Below are positions 1-5,776 of a DNA stretch of 7,927 bases, piece by piece; position 1 is the first letter of the stretch; each line of letters opens with the position of its first letter. Both the position numbers and the translations under genes were made by a program. The DNA is from Burkholderiales bacterium UBA4615 (lineage in GTDB: Bacteria; Pseudomonadota; Gammaproteobacteria; Burkholderiales; Burkholderiaceae_E), in assembly GCA_002386465.1 (NCBI GenBank), contig DGIT01000118.1, forward strand, positions 1 through 7,927, written 5' to 3'. The notes under the pieces were generated by a model. It was given only the letters and a program-made list of their open reading frames with translations, had not been told where the DNA came from and did no database searches.

Positions 1-209
1 CGCCTGCCGGCACACCGCCCGAAACCATCCGCCGTTTGCATGCCGCGGCAGTGGTGGCGCTGAACGATCCTGCCACACGCGAAAAACTGGCCGCAGCGGG
101 CAACACGATCATTGGCAATACGCCGCAGGAATTTTCCATCTTCATGCGCAATGAGTCCGACAAATGGGCCGATGTGATCCGCACGGCCAAGATCACCGAG
201 GAACCCTGA
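1..209 (+). CDS. C-terminal end of a TctC/Bug-family tripartite tricarboxylate transporter substrate-binding protein (partial)
   Basis: Only the last 68 codons are visible; the gene begins left of the window, and the reading frame starts at base 3. The tail begins PAGTPPETIRRLHAAAVVAL, continues with a DPATREKLAAAGN segment and a TPQEFSIFMRNE segment, and ends KWADVIRTAKITEEP. This order (PAGTP, a helix, a 'DP..R..L...G' turn, 'TP.EF..F...E...W..V') is the hallmark of the C-terminal lobe of Bug receptors. Family members are secreted periplasmic proteins that bind carboxylates or other small organic acids. Some serve TctAB membrane permeases and many are orphans. The stop lies one base before the next ATG, so the gene is almost certainly cotranscribed with the two crotonases, which suggests that the bound ligand or its CoA ester feeds that pathway. 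The signal peptide and ligand pocket are not in view, so the substrate is unknown. Confidence 0.88.
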   Translation, partial: PAGTPPETIRRLHAAAVVALNDPATREKLAAAGNTIIGNTPQEFSIFMRNESDKWADVIRTAKITEEP

Positions 210-210
210 G

Positions 211-999
211 ATGCCCCTGCTGATGAAGCGCGATGGCCCGATCGCGATCCTGATGTTGAGCCGCCCTGAGGGGCGCAATGCCTGGGACGAGGACTACAAC
301 GAGGGGTTGGCCGCACGCCTGACCGAGCTGGAAGTAGACGAATCGGTGCGCTGTGTGATTCTCACCGGGGACCCGGCCGGCAAGGCGTTTTCAGCCGGAG
401 CCAATCTGAAGGACGAAACCACGCACCGCAATGCATCGCCCAAGGCGTTCATCGAGGGCATCCCCAAGTGGCGCAAGTTTGTCACGCACCTGCTCAACGA
501 ATTTCCCAAGCCCATCATTGCTGCGGTCAACGGCTATGCGATTGGTATCGGCTGCATTGCCACCTACAGCTGCGATCTGATCGTGGCCTCTGAAGAGGCC
601 GAATGGCGTGCGCCACAGGTCAAGCTGGGCATTTTGCCTGCCTATGGCGGATCGGTGCGCCTCGCCCGCTGGGTGGGGCAGGGGCATGCCATGAAGATGT
701 CGATGGGCTTTCCCTTGTCGGCACAGGAGGCCTACCTCATCGGCCTGGCGCAGTGGCTGGTGCCGCCCGATCAGTTGATGAGCAAGGCGATGCAGGTGGC
801 ACAGGAGATTGCTGCGCTGCCGCCGCTGGCTGCACGTCTGGTCAAGGAGTCGGTGCTGCGCGGGCAGGACATTCCCAACATTGCCGATGCGGCCTTGGCC
901 GATGTGTACCGATTCATGGCGCTCGAACTGACCGAGGATTCGCGTGAGGCCCATACTGCTTGGCGCGAGCGGCGCCCGCCCAAGGTGCGCGGCCGCTAA
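211..999 (+). CDS. Enoyl-CoA hydratase/isomerase (crotonase) family protein, first of a tandem pair
   Basis: A 262-aa soluble protein of normal crotonase length. The first oxyanion-hole loop is GKAFSAGANLKD (residues 57-68) and the second is VNGYAIGIGC (106-115), followed by CDLIVASEEAEW and LGILPAYGGSVRLAR (139-153). The C-terminal end WRERRPPKVRGR resembles the 'F.EKRAP...GR' tail of the family. The fold therefore handles a CoA thioester and stabilises an enolate. By alignment from memory to rat mitochondrial enoyl-CoA hydratase, the two catalytic glutamates (Glu144 and Glu164) fall on Ile116 and Gln135, so plain hydratase activity is doubtful. An isomerase, decarboxylase, hydrolase or other crotonase reaction is possible. 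The start at 211 has GAGGAA (198-203) seven bases upstream; ATG 223 is an internal alternative. The gene follows the receptor stop by one base and precedes a second crotonase by 10 bases. Confidence 0.93.
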   Translation: MPLLMKRDGPIAILMLSRPEGRNAWDEDYNEGLAARLTELEVDESVRCVILTGDPAGKAFSAGANLKDETTHRNASPKAFIEGIPKWRKFVTHLLNEFPKPIIAAVNGYAIGIGCIATYSCDLIVASEEAEWRAPQVKLGILPAYGGSVRLARWVGQGHAMKMSMGFPLSAQEAYLIGLAQWLVPPDQLMSKAMQVAQEIAALPPLAARLVKESVLRGQDIPNIADAALADVYRFMALELTEDSREAHTAWRERRPPKVRGR

Positions 1000-1003
1000 G
1001 GAG
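998..1003 (+). promoter_or_regulatory. Ribosome binding site fixing the start of the second crotonase
   Basis: AAGGAG overlaps the TAA stop of the upstream crotonase (997-999) and lies six bases before ATG 1010. It is why I start the next gene at 1010 and not at the in-frame ATG 944, which lies inside the preceding gene and would add 22 residues without family resemblance. Confidence 0.8.
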
Positions 1004-1009
1004 ACCATC

Positions 1010-1813
1010 ATGACCGCCACCCCTGCCGCCAGCGAGCTGGTGTTGTATCAGCGCGAAGGCCCGATCGTTCAGCTCACACTCAACCGACCCGACAAGCTCA
1101 ATGCCTTCAGCGATGAACTGGTGGTGGCACTGATCGCTGCGCTGCGCCGCTTCGACACCGATGACGATGCGCTGGTGGCGGTGCTCTCGGGCTCGGGGCG
1201 GGCGTTTTCAAGCGGTGCCGATGTGCAGCAGCGTCAGTTGCGCACGCGCGAGGAACTCAAGGCGCTGGGCGGCCCGGAAGGTCATGGCGCGCGAGGGGCG
1301 GACATCTTTACGCATGCCACCAACTGGAAGCCGGTCATTGGCGCCATCCACGGTTATGCCATCGGCATGGGCTTGGGCGTAGCGCTGAGCACCGATCAGC
1401 TGGTGGTGGAAGAGGGCACCCGCTTTCAGGTAACCGAGACGCCGCGCGGCCTGTCGCCGGTGCGCTATGGCTATTTGCTGCGCGCCCGGGGCATTCCCAG
1501 CTTTGCGTGGGACGTCACCCTGACCGGTCGCTGGTTCACGGCCGAAGAGGCGCACCGCGCCGGGGTGGTCGAACATCTGGTGCCGGCTGGTACGCGCATG
1601 GAGCATGCGATGGCGCTGGCGCGCAAGATCGCCGCCAACCCGCCCCTGAGTGTGCGGGCCGCAGTGCGTGCGCGGCGCGCCGAAATCGAAGAAGGTGAGC
1701 GCAAGGCCTCGCTGCTGACCGACCCGCTGAAGTTGCACCTCACCGATGATTTTCGCGAAAGCGCCCGAGCGTTTACCGAGAAGCGCGCACCCAAGCCCTA
1801 TACGGGTCGATGA
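1010..1813 (+). CDS. Enoyl-CoA hydratase/isomerase (crotonase) family protein, second of a tandem pair
   Basis: A 267-aa crotonase-fold protein. An N-terminal strand carries NRPDKLNAFSDEL (25-37). The first oxyanion loop is GRAFSSGADV (63-72) and the second is IHGYAIGMGLGVALSTDQL (113-131). The active-site strand VTETPRGLSP spans 141-150, and the family tail FTEKRAPKPYTGR ends the protein. Glu143 sits where rat enoyl-CoA hydratase has Glu164, while the Glu144 position is Gly123. One of the two hydratase acid/base residues is thus kept and the other lost, as in several non-hydratase crotonases. It is clearly homologous to the upstream gene (shared HGYAIG/NGYAIG segment and tail) but diverged, so an old duplication or a functional pair is more likely than a recent copy. 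It probably acts on the same CoA ester, consecutively or as a heteromer (inference). Its last 16 bases overlap the end of the convergent lysR-type gene. Confidence 0.92.
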   Translation: MTATPAASELVLYQREGPIVQLTLNRPDKLNAFSDELVVALIAALRRFDTDDDALVAVLSGSGRAFSSGADVQQRQLRTREELKALGGPEGHGARGADIFTHATNWKPVIGAIHGYAIGMGLGVALSTDQLVVEEGTRFQVTETPRGLSPVRYGYLLRARGIPSFAWDVTLTGRWFTAEEAHRAGVVEHLVPAGTRMEHAMALARKIAANPPLSVRAAVRARRAEIEEGERKASLLTDPLKLHLTDDFRESARAFTEKRAPKPYTGR

Positions 1814-2703
1814 GGCTTGCGTTGGGCCAGCGTGCGGCGAATGGCCGCCAGGGCCCGCTCGAGCACCGGCGAGGGGCTGTTGGGGTTCCAGGCCAGCGCC
1901 AGTTCCACCATCGGGGTGGGGCCGCTGATGCCCAGATAACGCACATCGGGAAATCCGGTGGCCGTGAGCCAGCGAGGCACGACCGACACGCCCGAGCCGA
2001 TCGACACCAGGGCGATCATCGCGAGCATGTCGCGTGCCCGATGCGGAATGTCCGGACTGAAGCCTGCGGCAGAGCAGGTGGCCACGATCAGGTCGTGCAG
2101 GCCTGGTGCGTTCTCGCGGGGGGGCAGGATGAATCCGTCATGTCGAAAGAGCGACAGCGGTGCGCTGCGCCGTCCGGCATGCGGATGCGAGGCGTGTACT
2201 GCCACCATCAGCTTGTCTCGCACCACGGGCAGCAGCGCAAAGCCTTCGGTATCGGCGGGCAGATGCAGCAGCCCCAGATCGATCTGGGCATTGCGCAGGG
2301 CCCGGATCTGTTCACTGGTGGTCAAGCCATGCCAGGTCACCGACACACCGGGCAAATCACGCGCAAGGCATCCGTACAAATCGCGTGCACGCGCAAACGG
2401 AGCCGAGCTCATGAAGCCCACACGCAGCACGCCAGTTTCGCCGGATTGAGCCACGTGCACCACGCGGCGCAAACCGTCCACGTCGCCCAGCACGCGGCGC
2501 GCTTCGTGCAGCAGCGCCGAGCCTGCAGGCGTGAGCTTGACCGAATGCTTGTTGCGGTCAAAGAGCAGTACGCCCAGATCGGACTCAAGTTTTTTGATGT
2601 GCTGCGTGAGCGGGGGCTGCGAGATATGCAGTCGTGCAGCCGCGCGCCCGAAGTGCAGCTCCTGGGCTACGGCCAGGAAATAACGCAAGCCACGCAGTTC
2701 CAT
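1798..2703 (-). CDS. LysR-type transcriptional regulator
   Basis: A 301-aa protein, the usual LysR length. The N-terminal winged helix-turn-helix reads MELRGLRYFLAVAQELHFGR, then AAARLHISQPPLTQHIKKLE and LGVLLFDR, with the wing SVKLTPAGSALLHEA. A linker helix (about 65-88) leads to a two-lobed effector-binding domain (about 90-295) starting with GVLRVGFMSSA and containing IDLGLLHLP, DKLMVAVHASHP and a GSGVSVVPRWL segment. The ATG at 2703 gives the canonical start; the open frame continues upstream to 2892 inside the divergent gene, which I reject. No strong ribosome site precedes it. LysR proteins usually autoregulate and activate a divergent target when a pathway metabolite binds, so the CoA-transferase, 86 bases away, is the first target to consider. 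The crotonase operon is a possible second. The effector, probably the acid or its CoA ester, is unknown. Confidence 0.95.
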   Translation of the reverse strand: MELRGLRYFLAVAQELHFGRAAARLHISQPPLTQHIKKLESDLGVLLFDRNKHSVKLTPAGSALLHEARRVLGDVDGLRRVVHVAQSGETGVLRVGFMSSAPFARARDLYGCLARDLPGVSVTWHGLTTSEQIRALRNAQIDLGLLHLPADTEGFALLPVVRDKLMVAVHASHPHAGRRSAPLSLFRHDGFILPPRENAPGLHDLIVATCSAAGFSPDIPHRARDMLAMIALVSIGSGVSVVPRWLTATGFPDVRYLGISGPTPMVELALAWNPNSPSPVLERALAAIRRTLAQRKPHRPV

Positions 2704-2749
2704 CGAATTGTCGCCAAAGGGTGCGAAAGGGCCGCTACGTGCCCATGCG

Positions 2750-2774
2750 TCCGATGCTATCGGAAAGTGTTCCG
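2750..2774. promoter_or_regulatory. Candidate LysR operator: two overlapping inverted repeats in the divergent gap
   Basis: The 86-base gap between the LysR and CoA-transferase starts contains TCCGAT-GCT-ATCGGA (2750-2764), a perfect six-base-arm palindrome. It shares its right half with CGGAA-AGTG-TTCCG (2761-2774), a perfect five-base-arm palindrome. The half-site TCCG thus recurs at 2750 and 2771, exactly 21 bases (two helical turns) apart, with its complement CGGA between. This is the arrangement expected of a dimer- or tetramer-bound operator. Neither palindrome is a textbook T-N11-A LysR box, and I could not assign good -35/-10 elements around it. Assignment to this regulator is inference from position. 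Confidence 0.45.
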
Positions 2775-2775
2775 C

Positions 2776-2781
2776 GGGAGG
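2776..2781 (+). promoter_or_regulatory. Ribosome binding site fixing the CoA-transferase start
   Basis: GGGAGG ends eight bases before ATG 2790. It favours this start over the upstream in-frame ATG codons (for example 2634, inside the divergent regulator) and over ATG 2805, which has only a weak AGGGA-type site. Confidence 0.65.
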
Positions 2782-2789
2782 GCGGATCA

Positions 2790-4070
2790 ATGAACCAGGG
2801 AACCATGAACTCAGAGAATCCAGCGGCATCATCACAGGCAAGCGCTGCAGCGCCGCGCGTGCTTGAGGGTGTGCGGGTCCTCGATATGTCACGCGTGCTG
2901 GCCGGGCCCTGGGCTGCGCAATTACTGGGCGATTTTGGTGCCGATGTGATCAAGCTCGAGAGGCCAGGGGTGGGCGATGACAGTCGCAGCTGGGAGCCCG
3001 CGTTTCGCAGCGATGGGCTGGACGGTGGGCGCGAATCGGCCTATTTCTGTTCGGCGAATCGGGGCAAGCGTTCCGTGACGCTGGACTTCACCACGGCCGA
3101 CGGTGCGCAGACGGTGAAGCAACTGGTAGCCAGCGCCGATGTGCTGATCGAGAACTACAAGGTCGGCACGCTGGCCCGCTACGGGCTGGGCTACGAGGCG
3201 TTGGCCGAGATCAACCCAAGGCTGATTTACCTGTCGGTGACCGGGTTCGGGCAGACCGGGCCGTATCGCCATAGGGCGGGCTACGACACGATCATTCAGG
3301 CCATGGGCGGCATGATGAGCATCACCGGCGAGCGCGACGGCGTGCCCGGTGCCGGCCCGCAGCGGGCAGGGCTGCCGATCATCGATCTGCTCACCGGGGT
3401 GTATGCGGCGCTGGGGGTGATGGGGGCGCTGCGGCACCGTGATCAGACCGGGCGCGGGCAATACATCGATCTTGCACTGCTCGATGTACATGTGTCGATC
3501 CTGTCGTATTTCGGGCTGAACTACCTGGTGTCGGGCGAGGTGCCAGTGCGCACCGGTTCAGCCAACCCGGTGACCTATCCGAGCGGCACTTTCGATTGCG
3601 CAGATGGGCAATTGGTGATGATCACCGGCAATGACGCGCAATTCATGCGCTTTGCCGAAGTGGTGGGGCTGCCTGAACTGGCCGGCGATGAGCGATTCCT
3701 GACGTCGGCGCTGCGGGTGCGCAACCGGGACCTGCTGCATTCACTGATTGGCCCCAATCTCATGGCGCAGCCTGCGGCCCACTGGATGCAGGTGCTGGAA
3801 GAGATTGGCGTGCCCTGCGGGCCGATCAACGATCTGGCCGGTGTCCTGCGTGACCCGCATGTGCAATCACGCGGCATGGTGACTCAGGCGATACACAGCC
3901 GCCTGGGCGCGATCCCGATCCTGGCCAACCCGTTGCGGCTGTCGCAAGCGCCCATGCGCTATGACGTGGCTCCGCCGGTGTTGGGGGCGCATACCGATGA
4001 GGTTCTCAAGCGCGAGGTGGGTCTGACCGACGCGCAATTGGCGCGGCTGAGGGAATTGAAGGTCATCTGA
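2790..4070 (+). CDS. CaiB/BaiF family III CoA-transferase
   Basis: A 426-aa protein of normal family length. After a low-complexity Ala/Ser leader (about 5-22) it begins LEGVRVLDMSRVLAGPWAAQ, then LLGDFGADVIKLERPGVGDD, with the nucleotide/CoA-contact region FCSANRGKRSVTLDF (about 86-100). Further on are VLIENYKVGTLARYGLGYE, the SVTGFGQTGPYRHRAGYD segment, and GLPIIDLLTGVYAALG. Asp199 in that last segment aligns with the aspartate that carries the acyl-anhydride intermediate in formyl-CoA transferase-type enzymes. The C-terminal part has the GVPCGPINDLAGVLRDPHVQSRGM motif. Family III enzymes move CoA from one carboxylic acyl-CoA to another carboxylic acid (or racemise acyl-CoAs, in a branch this length fits less well). 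Beside two crotonases and an organic-acid receptor, it is the likely activating enzyme of the pathway, since no CoA ligase is visible. Donor and acceptor cannot be told from the sequence. Confidence 0.93.
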   Translation: MNQGTMNSENPAASSQASAAAPRVLEGVRVLDMSRVLAGPWAAQLLGDFGADVIKLERPGVGDDSRSWEPAFRSDGLDGGRESAYFCSANRGKRSVTLDFTTADGAQTVKQLVASADVLIENYKVGTLARYGLGYEALAEINPRLIYLSVTGFGQTGPYRHRAGYDTIIQAMGGMMSITGERDGVPGAGPQRAGLPIIDLLTGVYAALGVMGALRHRDQTGRGQYIDLALLDVHVSILSYFGLNYLVSGEVPVRTGSANPVTYPSGTFDCADGQLVMITGNDAQFMRFAEVVGLPELAGDERFLTSALRVRNRDLLHSLIGPNLMAQPAAHWMQVLEEIGVPCGPINDLAGVLRDPHVQSRGMVTQAIHSRLGAIPILANPLRLSQAPMRYDVAPPVLGAHTDEVLKREVGLTDAQLARLRELKVI

Positions 4071-4136
4071 GACAACCGGCGGCTTGCAGGGCGGACGCAT
4101 TGGCTGACAACTGGGTGTAGATGTCGAAAACCTGCG

Positions 4137-4145
4137 TGCTAGAAT
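4137..4145 (+). promoter_or_regulatory. Extended -10 promoter of the tRNA-Ser gene
   Basis: TGC-TAGAAT is an extended -10 (TGn followed by five of six matches to TATAAT). It would place transcription start near 4151-4153, just before the mature tRNA 5' end at 4156. No good -35 lies at 16-18 bases. CTGACA (4104-4109) matches well but is too far upstream (30-base spacer). Confidence 0.6.
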
Positions 4146-4155
4146 CCGTCGCTTC

Positions 4156-4246
4156 GGAGACGTGACCGAGAGGCCGAAGGTGCTCCCCTGCTAAGGGAGT
4201 ATGTGCCAAAAGCGCATCGAGGGTTCGAATCCCTCCGTCTCCGCCA
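4156..4246 (+). tRNA. tRNA-Ser(GCU)
   Basis: A class II tRNA that can be folded by eye. The acceptor stem GGAGACG (4156-4162) pairs with CGTCTCC (4236-4242), followed by discriminator G4243 and an encoded CCA (4244-4246). The anticodon stem CTCCC (4183-4187) pairs with GGGAG (4195-4199) around the loop CTGCTAA, giving anticodon GCU (4190-4192), which reads AGC and AGU serine codons. A long variable arm pairs ATGTGC (4201-4206) with GCGCAT (4212-4217) and includes one G-U pair; such an arm is diagnostic of serine, leucine or bacterial tyrosine tRNAs. The T arm is GAGGG-TTCGAAT-CCCTC (4219-4235). All arms are intact, so the gene should be functional. Confidence 0.97.
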
Positions 4247-4258
4247 AGTGACCCATTG

Positions 4259-4284
4259 AAAATGCGCCTTCCGGCGCATTTTTT
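4259..4284 (+). terminator. Rho-independent terminator of tRNA-Ser
   Basis: AATGCGCC (4261-4268) pairs with GGCGCATT (4273-4280) around a TTCC loop. The stem can extend by two A-T pairs and runs into the T tract 4279-4284. It lies 12 bases after the tRNA CCA. The A-rich left side makes it potentially usable in both directions. Confidence 0.88.
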
Positions 4285-4285
4285 A

Positions 4286-4724
4286 TTTCTGTCGGCCATT
4301 TTTTCAACGGTAGCGGCACTGGTTTCGCACTTTTCTAAACTGGCTCAATCGAGTCATCAGTGGCTGGTGACGTTATTTTGTAAGCCAGCTCCCAGCATTA
4401 TCGTGGTGACAGTAGGCGCCCAGCTTCGTCCTGATAGTAGGTCAGCCAACTCGTAAAGGTGGATGTCGCTTGACAGCAGCCTGGCTAATGGAACGATGTT
4501 GCCGGTTCTTTCTTCGCGTACGGCCCATGTTGCAGCGCTGGGCCTCCCGCATGGACTGAGCAGTGAGAGCCTCGCCCCCATTTGGCCGGATCCACTGCTC
4601 GTCGAAGGGTGCAATGCGTTTTATTTCGCCAGCTGCTTCGACACTCTGGGGCCCACGCACGATCTTCGGCTAGCGTATCCTCTGTGAGACCGTTTGAATG
4701 CAGAGCTTAAATGGAGTTCGACTA
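4286..4724. other. Stretch of about 440 bases with no supported gene, upstream of the BLUF gene
   Basis: Short open frames exist on both strands (for example 4463-4687 plus, 4357-4614 minus, 4442-4660 minus). They overlap one another and show no recognisable domain. Those I could assess have no convincing ribosome site. G+C is visibly lower than in the flanking operons, especially at 4280-4400. A perfect TTGACA occurs at 4470-4475 without a fitting -10. The promoter of the BLUF gene should lie here but I cannot place it. The stretch could be degenerate mobile DNA, but nothing visible proves that. Confidence 0.5.
4713..4716 (+). promoter_or_regulatory. Ribosome binding site fixing the BLUF gene start
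   Basis: GGAG lies eight bases before ATG 4725. The open frame also contains ATG 4698, but starting there would add nine residues ahead of the BLUF first strand, which in this family normally begins within a few residues of the N-terminus. Confidence 0.7.
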
Positions 4725-5339
4725 ATGCTACGTGTGACTTACCTCAGCCGCGAGTCCAATGCTTTCAGTGCAAGGGCGTTAGTCGACCTACTGGAACACT
4801 GCAAGCTTCGCAACCCGGCTCAGGGTGTCACCGGCATGCTCATGTACGCCAAAGGAACATTTTTGCAGACCCTGGAGGGTGAGACCAGTATGGTTGAAAC
4901 GCTCCTTGGGAAGATCGAGCGTGACAGTCGTCATCGAGAGTTTAAGGTCATCAAGCGCGAGTCCGCAACGACCAGGCTTTATGAAAACTGGAGCATGGGA
5001 TTTGAGCGCCTCACCGAAGCAACGCTACAAGAAGTACCTGCGCTGAGAGCCTTCCAGCTCGAAGACTTCAATCCAGAGTTTCTCAGCATTCACCCTACCA
5101 TCGTTGAAAATCTTCTTGAGCGGCATCGGTCAGTTCACTGGGATCCCCTGATTCGTGAGATCGGCGCTCGCGATCAGTTTATCAACGAGTTGCGTCGCGC
5201 TCTCGTCAATGCCAGCCACCGCAATGAACAAGCACTCCTACTGATTGAGTCTGTGATTGAAGCCTCAGCGGAGGGTAATCTCACGGATAACCATCTTCAA
5301 CTTTGCGGTCGCATGGTTGAGACGTTACGTAAGCGATAA
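4725..5339 (+). CDS. BLUF-domain blue-light sensor (FAD) with an unassigned helical C-terminal half
   Basis: A 204-aa protein. Residues 1 to about 93 are a BLUF domain: strand MLRVTYLSRES, then LRNPAQGVTGMLMYAKGTFL with QTLEGE following, a 'V..LL.KIERDSRHREFKVI' helix-strand segment, and ENWSMGFE. Compared from memory with PixD (Slr1694: Tyr8, Asn32, Gln50, Trp91, Met93), the photocycle residues fall at Tyr6, Asn30, Gln48, Trp89 and Met91, all with a constant offset of two. Flavin binding and photochemistry are therefore expected. The remaining roughly 110 residues include a run likely to be helical (about 126-204, with IREIGARDQFINELRRAL and an Ala/Leu/Glu-rich segment) but no EAL, GGDEF or cyclase domain. 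It probably acts by light-dependent contact with a partner or by changing oligomerisation (inference). No partner gene is adjacent. Sampled lines have 50-55% G+C against about 67-78% in the flanking genes, which suggests recent acquisition. Confidence 0.9.
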   Translation: MLRVTYLSRESNAFSARALVDLLEHCKLRNPAQGVTGMLMYAKGTFLQTLEGETSMVETLLGKIERDSRHREFKVIKRESATTRLYENWSMGFERLTEATLQEVPALRAFQLEDFNPEFLSIHPTIVENLLERHRSVHWDPLIREIGARDQFINELRRALVNASHRNEQALLLIESVIEASAEGNLTDNHLQLCGRMVETLRKR

Positions 5340-5776
5340 CCGCTCTTGGGCGGTCTGCTTGACACCTTTTTTGTGTCTATGGCTGCCACCGCGGCAGACA
5401 CATTTGAGCGTTGGCATTCGGTTTCTTATCTTTCAGGGTGCTCACCTTTGGAGTCTCGGTGCATGTGCGACCGACCGCTTCGGGGCTACGAGTTCACGGC
5501 AGCGTATGTCTCTTCAGGGTCGATAGCCGCTGTTCACAGGTAACTGAGACTGTCGTTCATCCAGCTTGTGGTCTACATCGATCACCGGCGGCAACCCCAA
5601 CCACGTGTTGTTGACCGATTAAAAGGAGCATCGACAAGGGCTCGCGTCGGGCGCGTTATCGTGTCGCTCGCACCGGTGCTGCGCCAGGCGATGAGGTGCG
5701 ACCATTGGCCTGATCTGGCGTTACCCACCTGGGCGCTCGGTCCAGGTTGACGTGTTGCGCTGCACTGACCCTATCC
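5340..5776. other. Stretch of about 440 bases with no supported gene, between the BLUF and GST-like genes
   Basis: Four overlapping plus-strand open frames (5257-5526, 5346-5543, 5411-5614, 5568-5750) cover this stretch. None has a recognisable domain, and the first overlaps the BLUF gene. Short inverted repeats cluster just after the BLUF stop: CCGC/GCGG (5340-5353), GACAC/GTGTC (5361-5377, around a T-rich loop) and CTGCC/GGCAG (5383-5397). The repeat GTGTCT (5373-5378) can also pair with AGACAC (5396-5401), excluding the pairing with GACAC. They may act as an imperfect terminator, but none is a textbook hairpin plus T tract. AAAAGGAG (5621-5628) resembles a ribosome site but no start codon follows at a workable distance. 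The GST promoter must lie here but is not evident. Confidence 0.5.

Noticed and set aside
944..1009. Upstream extension of the second crotonase by 22 codons.
   Set aside because: It lies inside the first crotonase gene and has no family similarity. AAGGAG sits correctly before ATG 1010.
2634..2789. Upstream extension of the CoA-transferase frame by 52 codons.
   Set aside because: It overlaps the regulator's DNA-binding region. A good ribosome site fixes the start at 2790.
1810..2793. 327-codon plus-strand open frame.
   Set aside because: It is a shadow of the LysR gene on the opposite strand: His/Gln/Arg-rich, with no domain. The minus-strand protein is unmistakable.
2704..2892. Upstream extension of the LysR frame by 63 codons.
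   Set aside because: It would run through the divergent promoter gap and into the CoA-transferase gene. MELRGLRYF at 2703 is the canonical LysR N-terminus.
4063..4299. Minus-strand 78-codon open frame with a GGDGGIRTLDALLAHTPLAG-type product.
   Set aside because: It is the antisense translation of the tRNA-Ser gene and its terminator, a well-known source of false hypothetical proteins.
4470..4497. Perfect TTGACA at 4470-4475 as a possible promoter for the BLUF gene.
   Set aside because: The best hexamer at proper spacing (AACGAT) matches only three of six -10 positions, and the start would lie over 200 bases upstream of the gene.
5359..5390. Perfect TTGACA at 5359-5364 as a promoter.
   Set aside because: Sequence 16-18 bases downstream is GGCTGC-like, with no -10 resemblance.
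4247..5776. Search for a CRISPR array, insertion-sequence ends, or integron attC sites in the gene-poor stretches.
   Set aside because: No regularly spaced repeats, no paired terminal inverted repeats with transposase, and no GTTRRRY/RYYYAAC pairs were found by eye.
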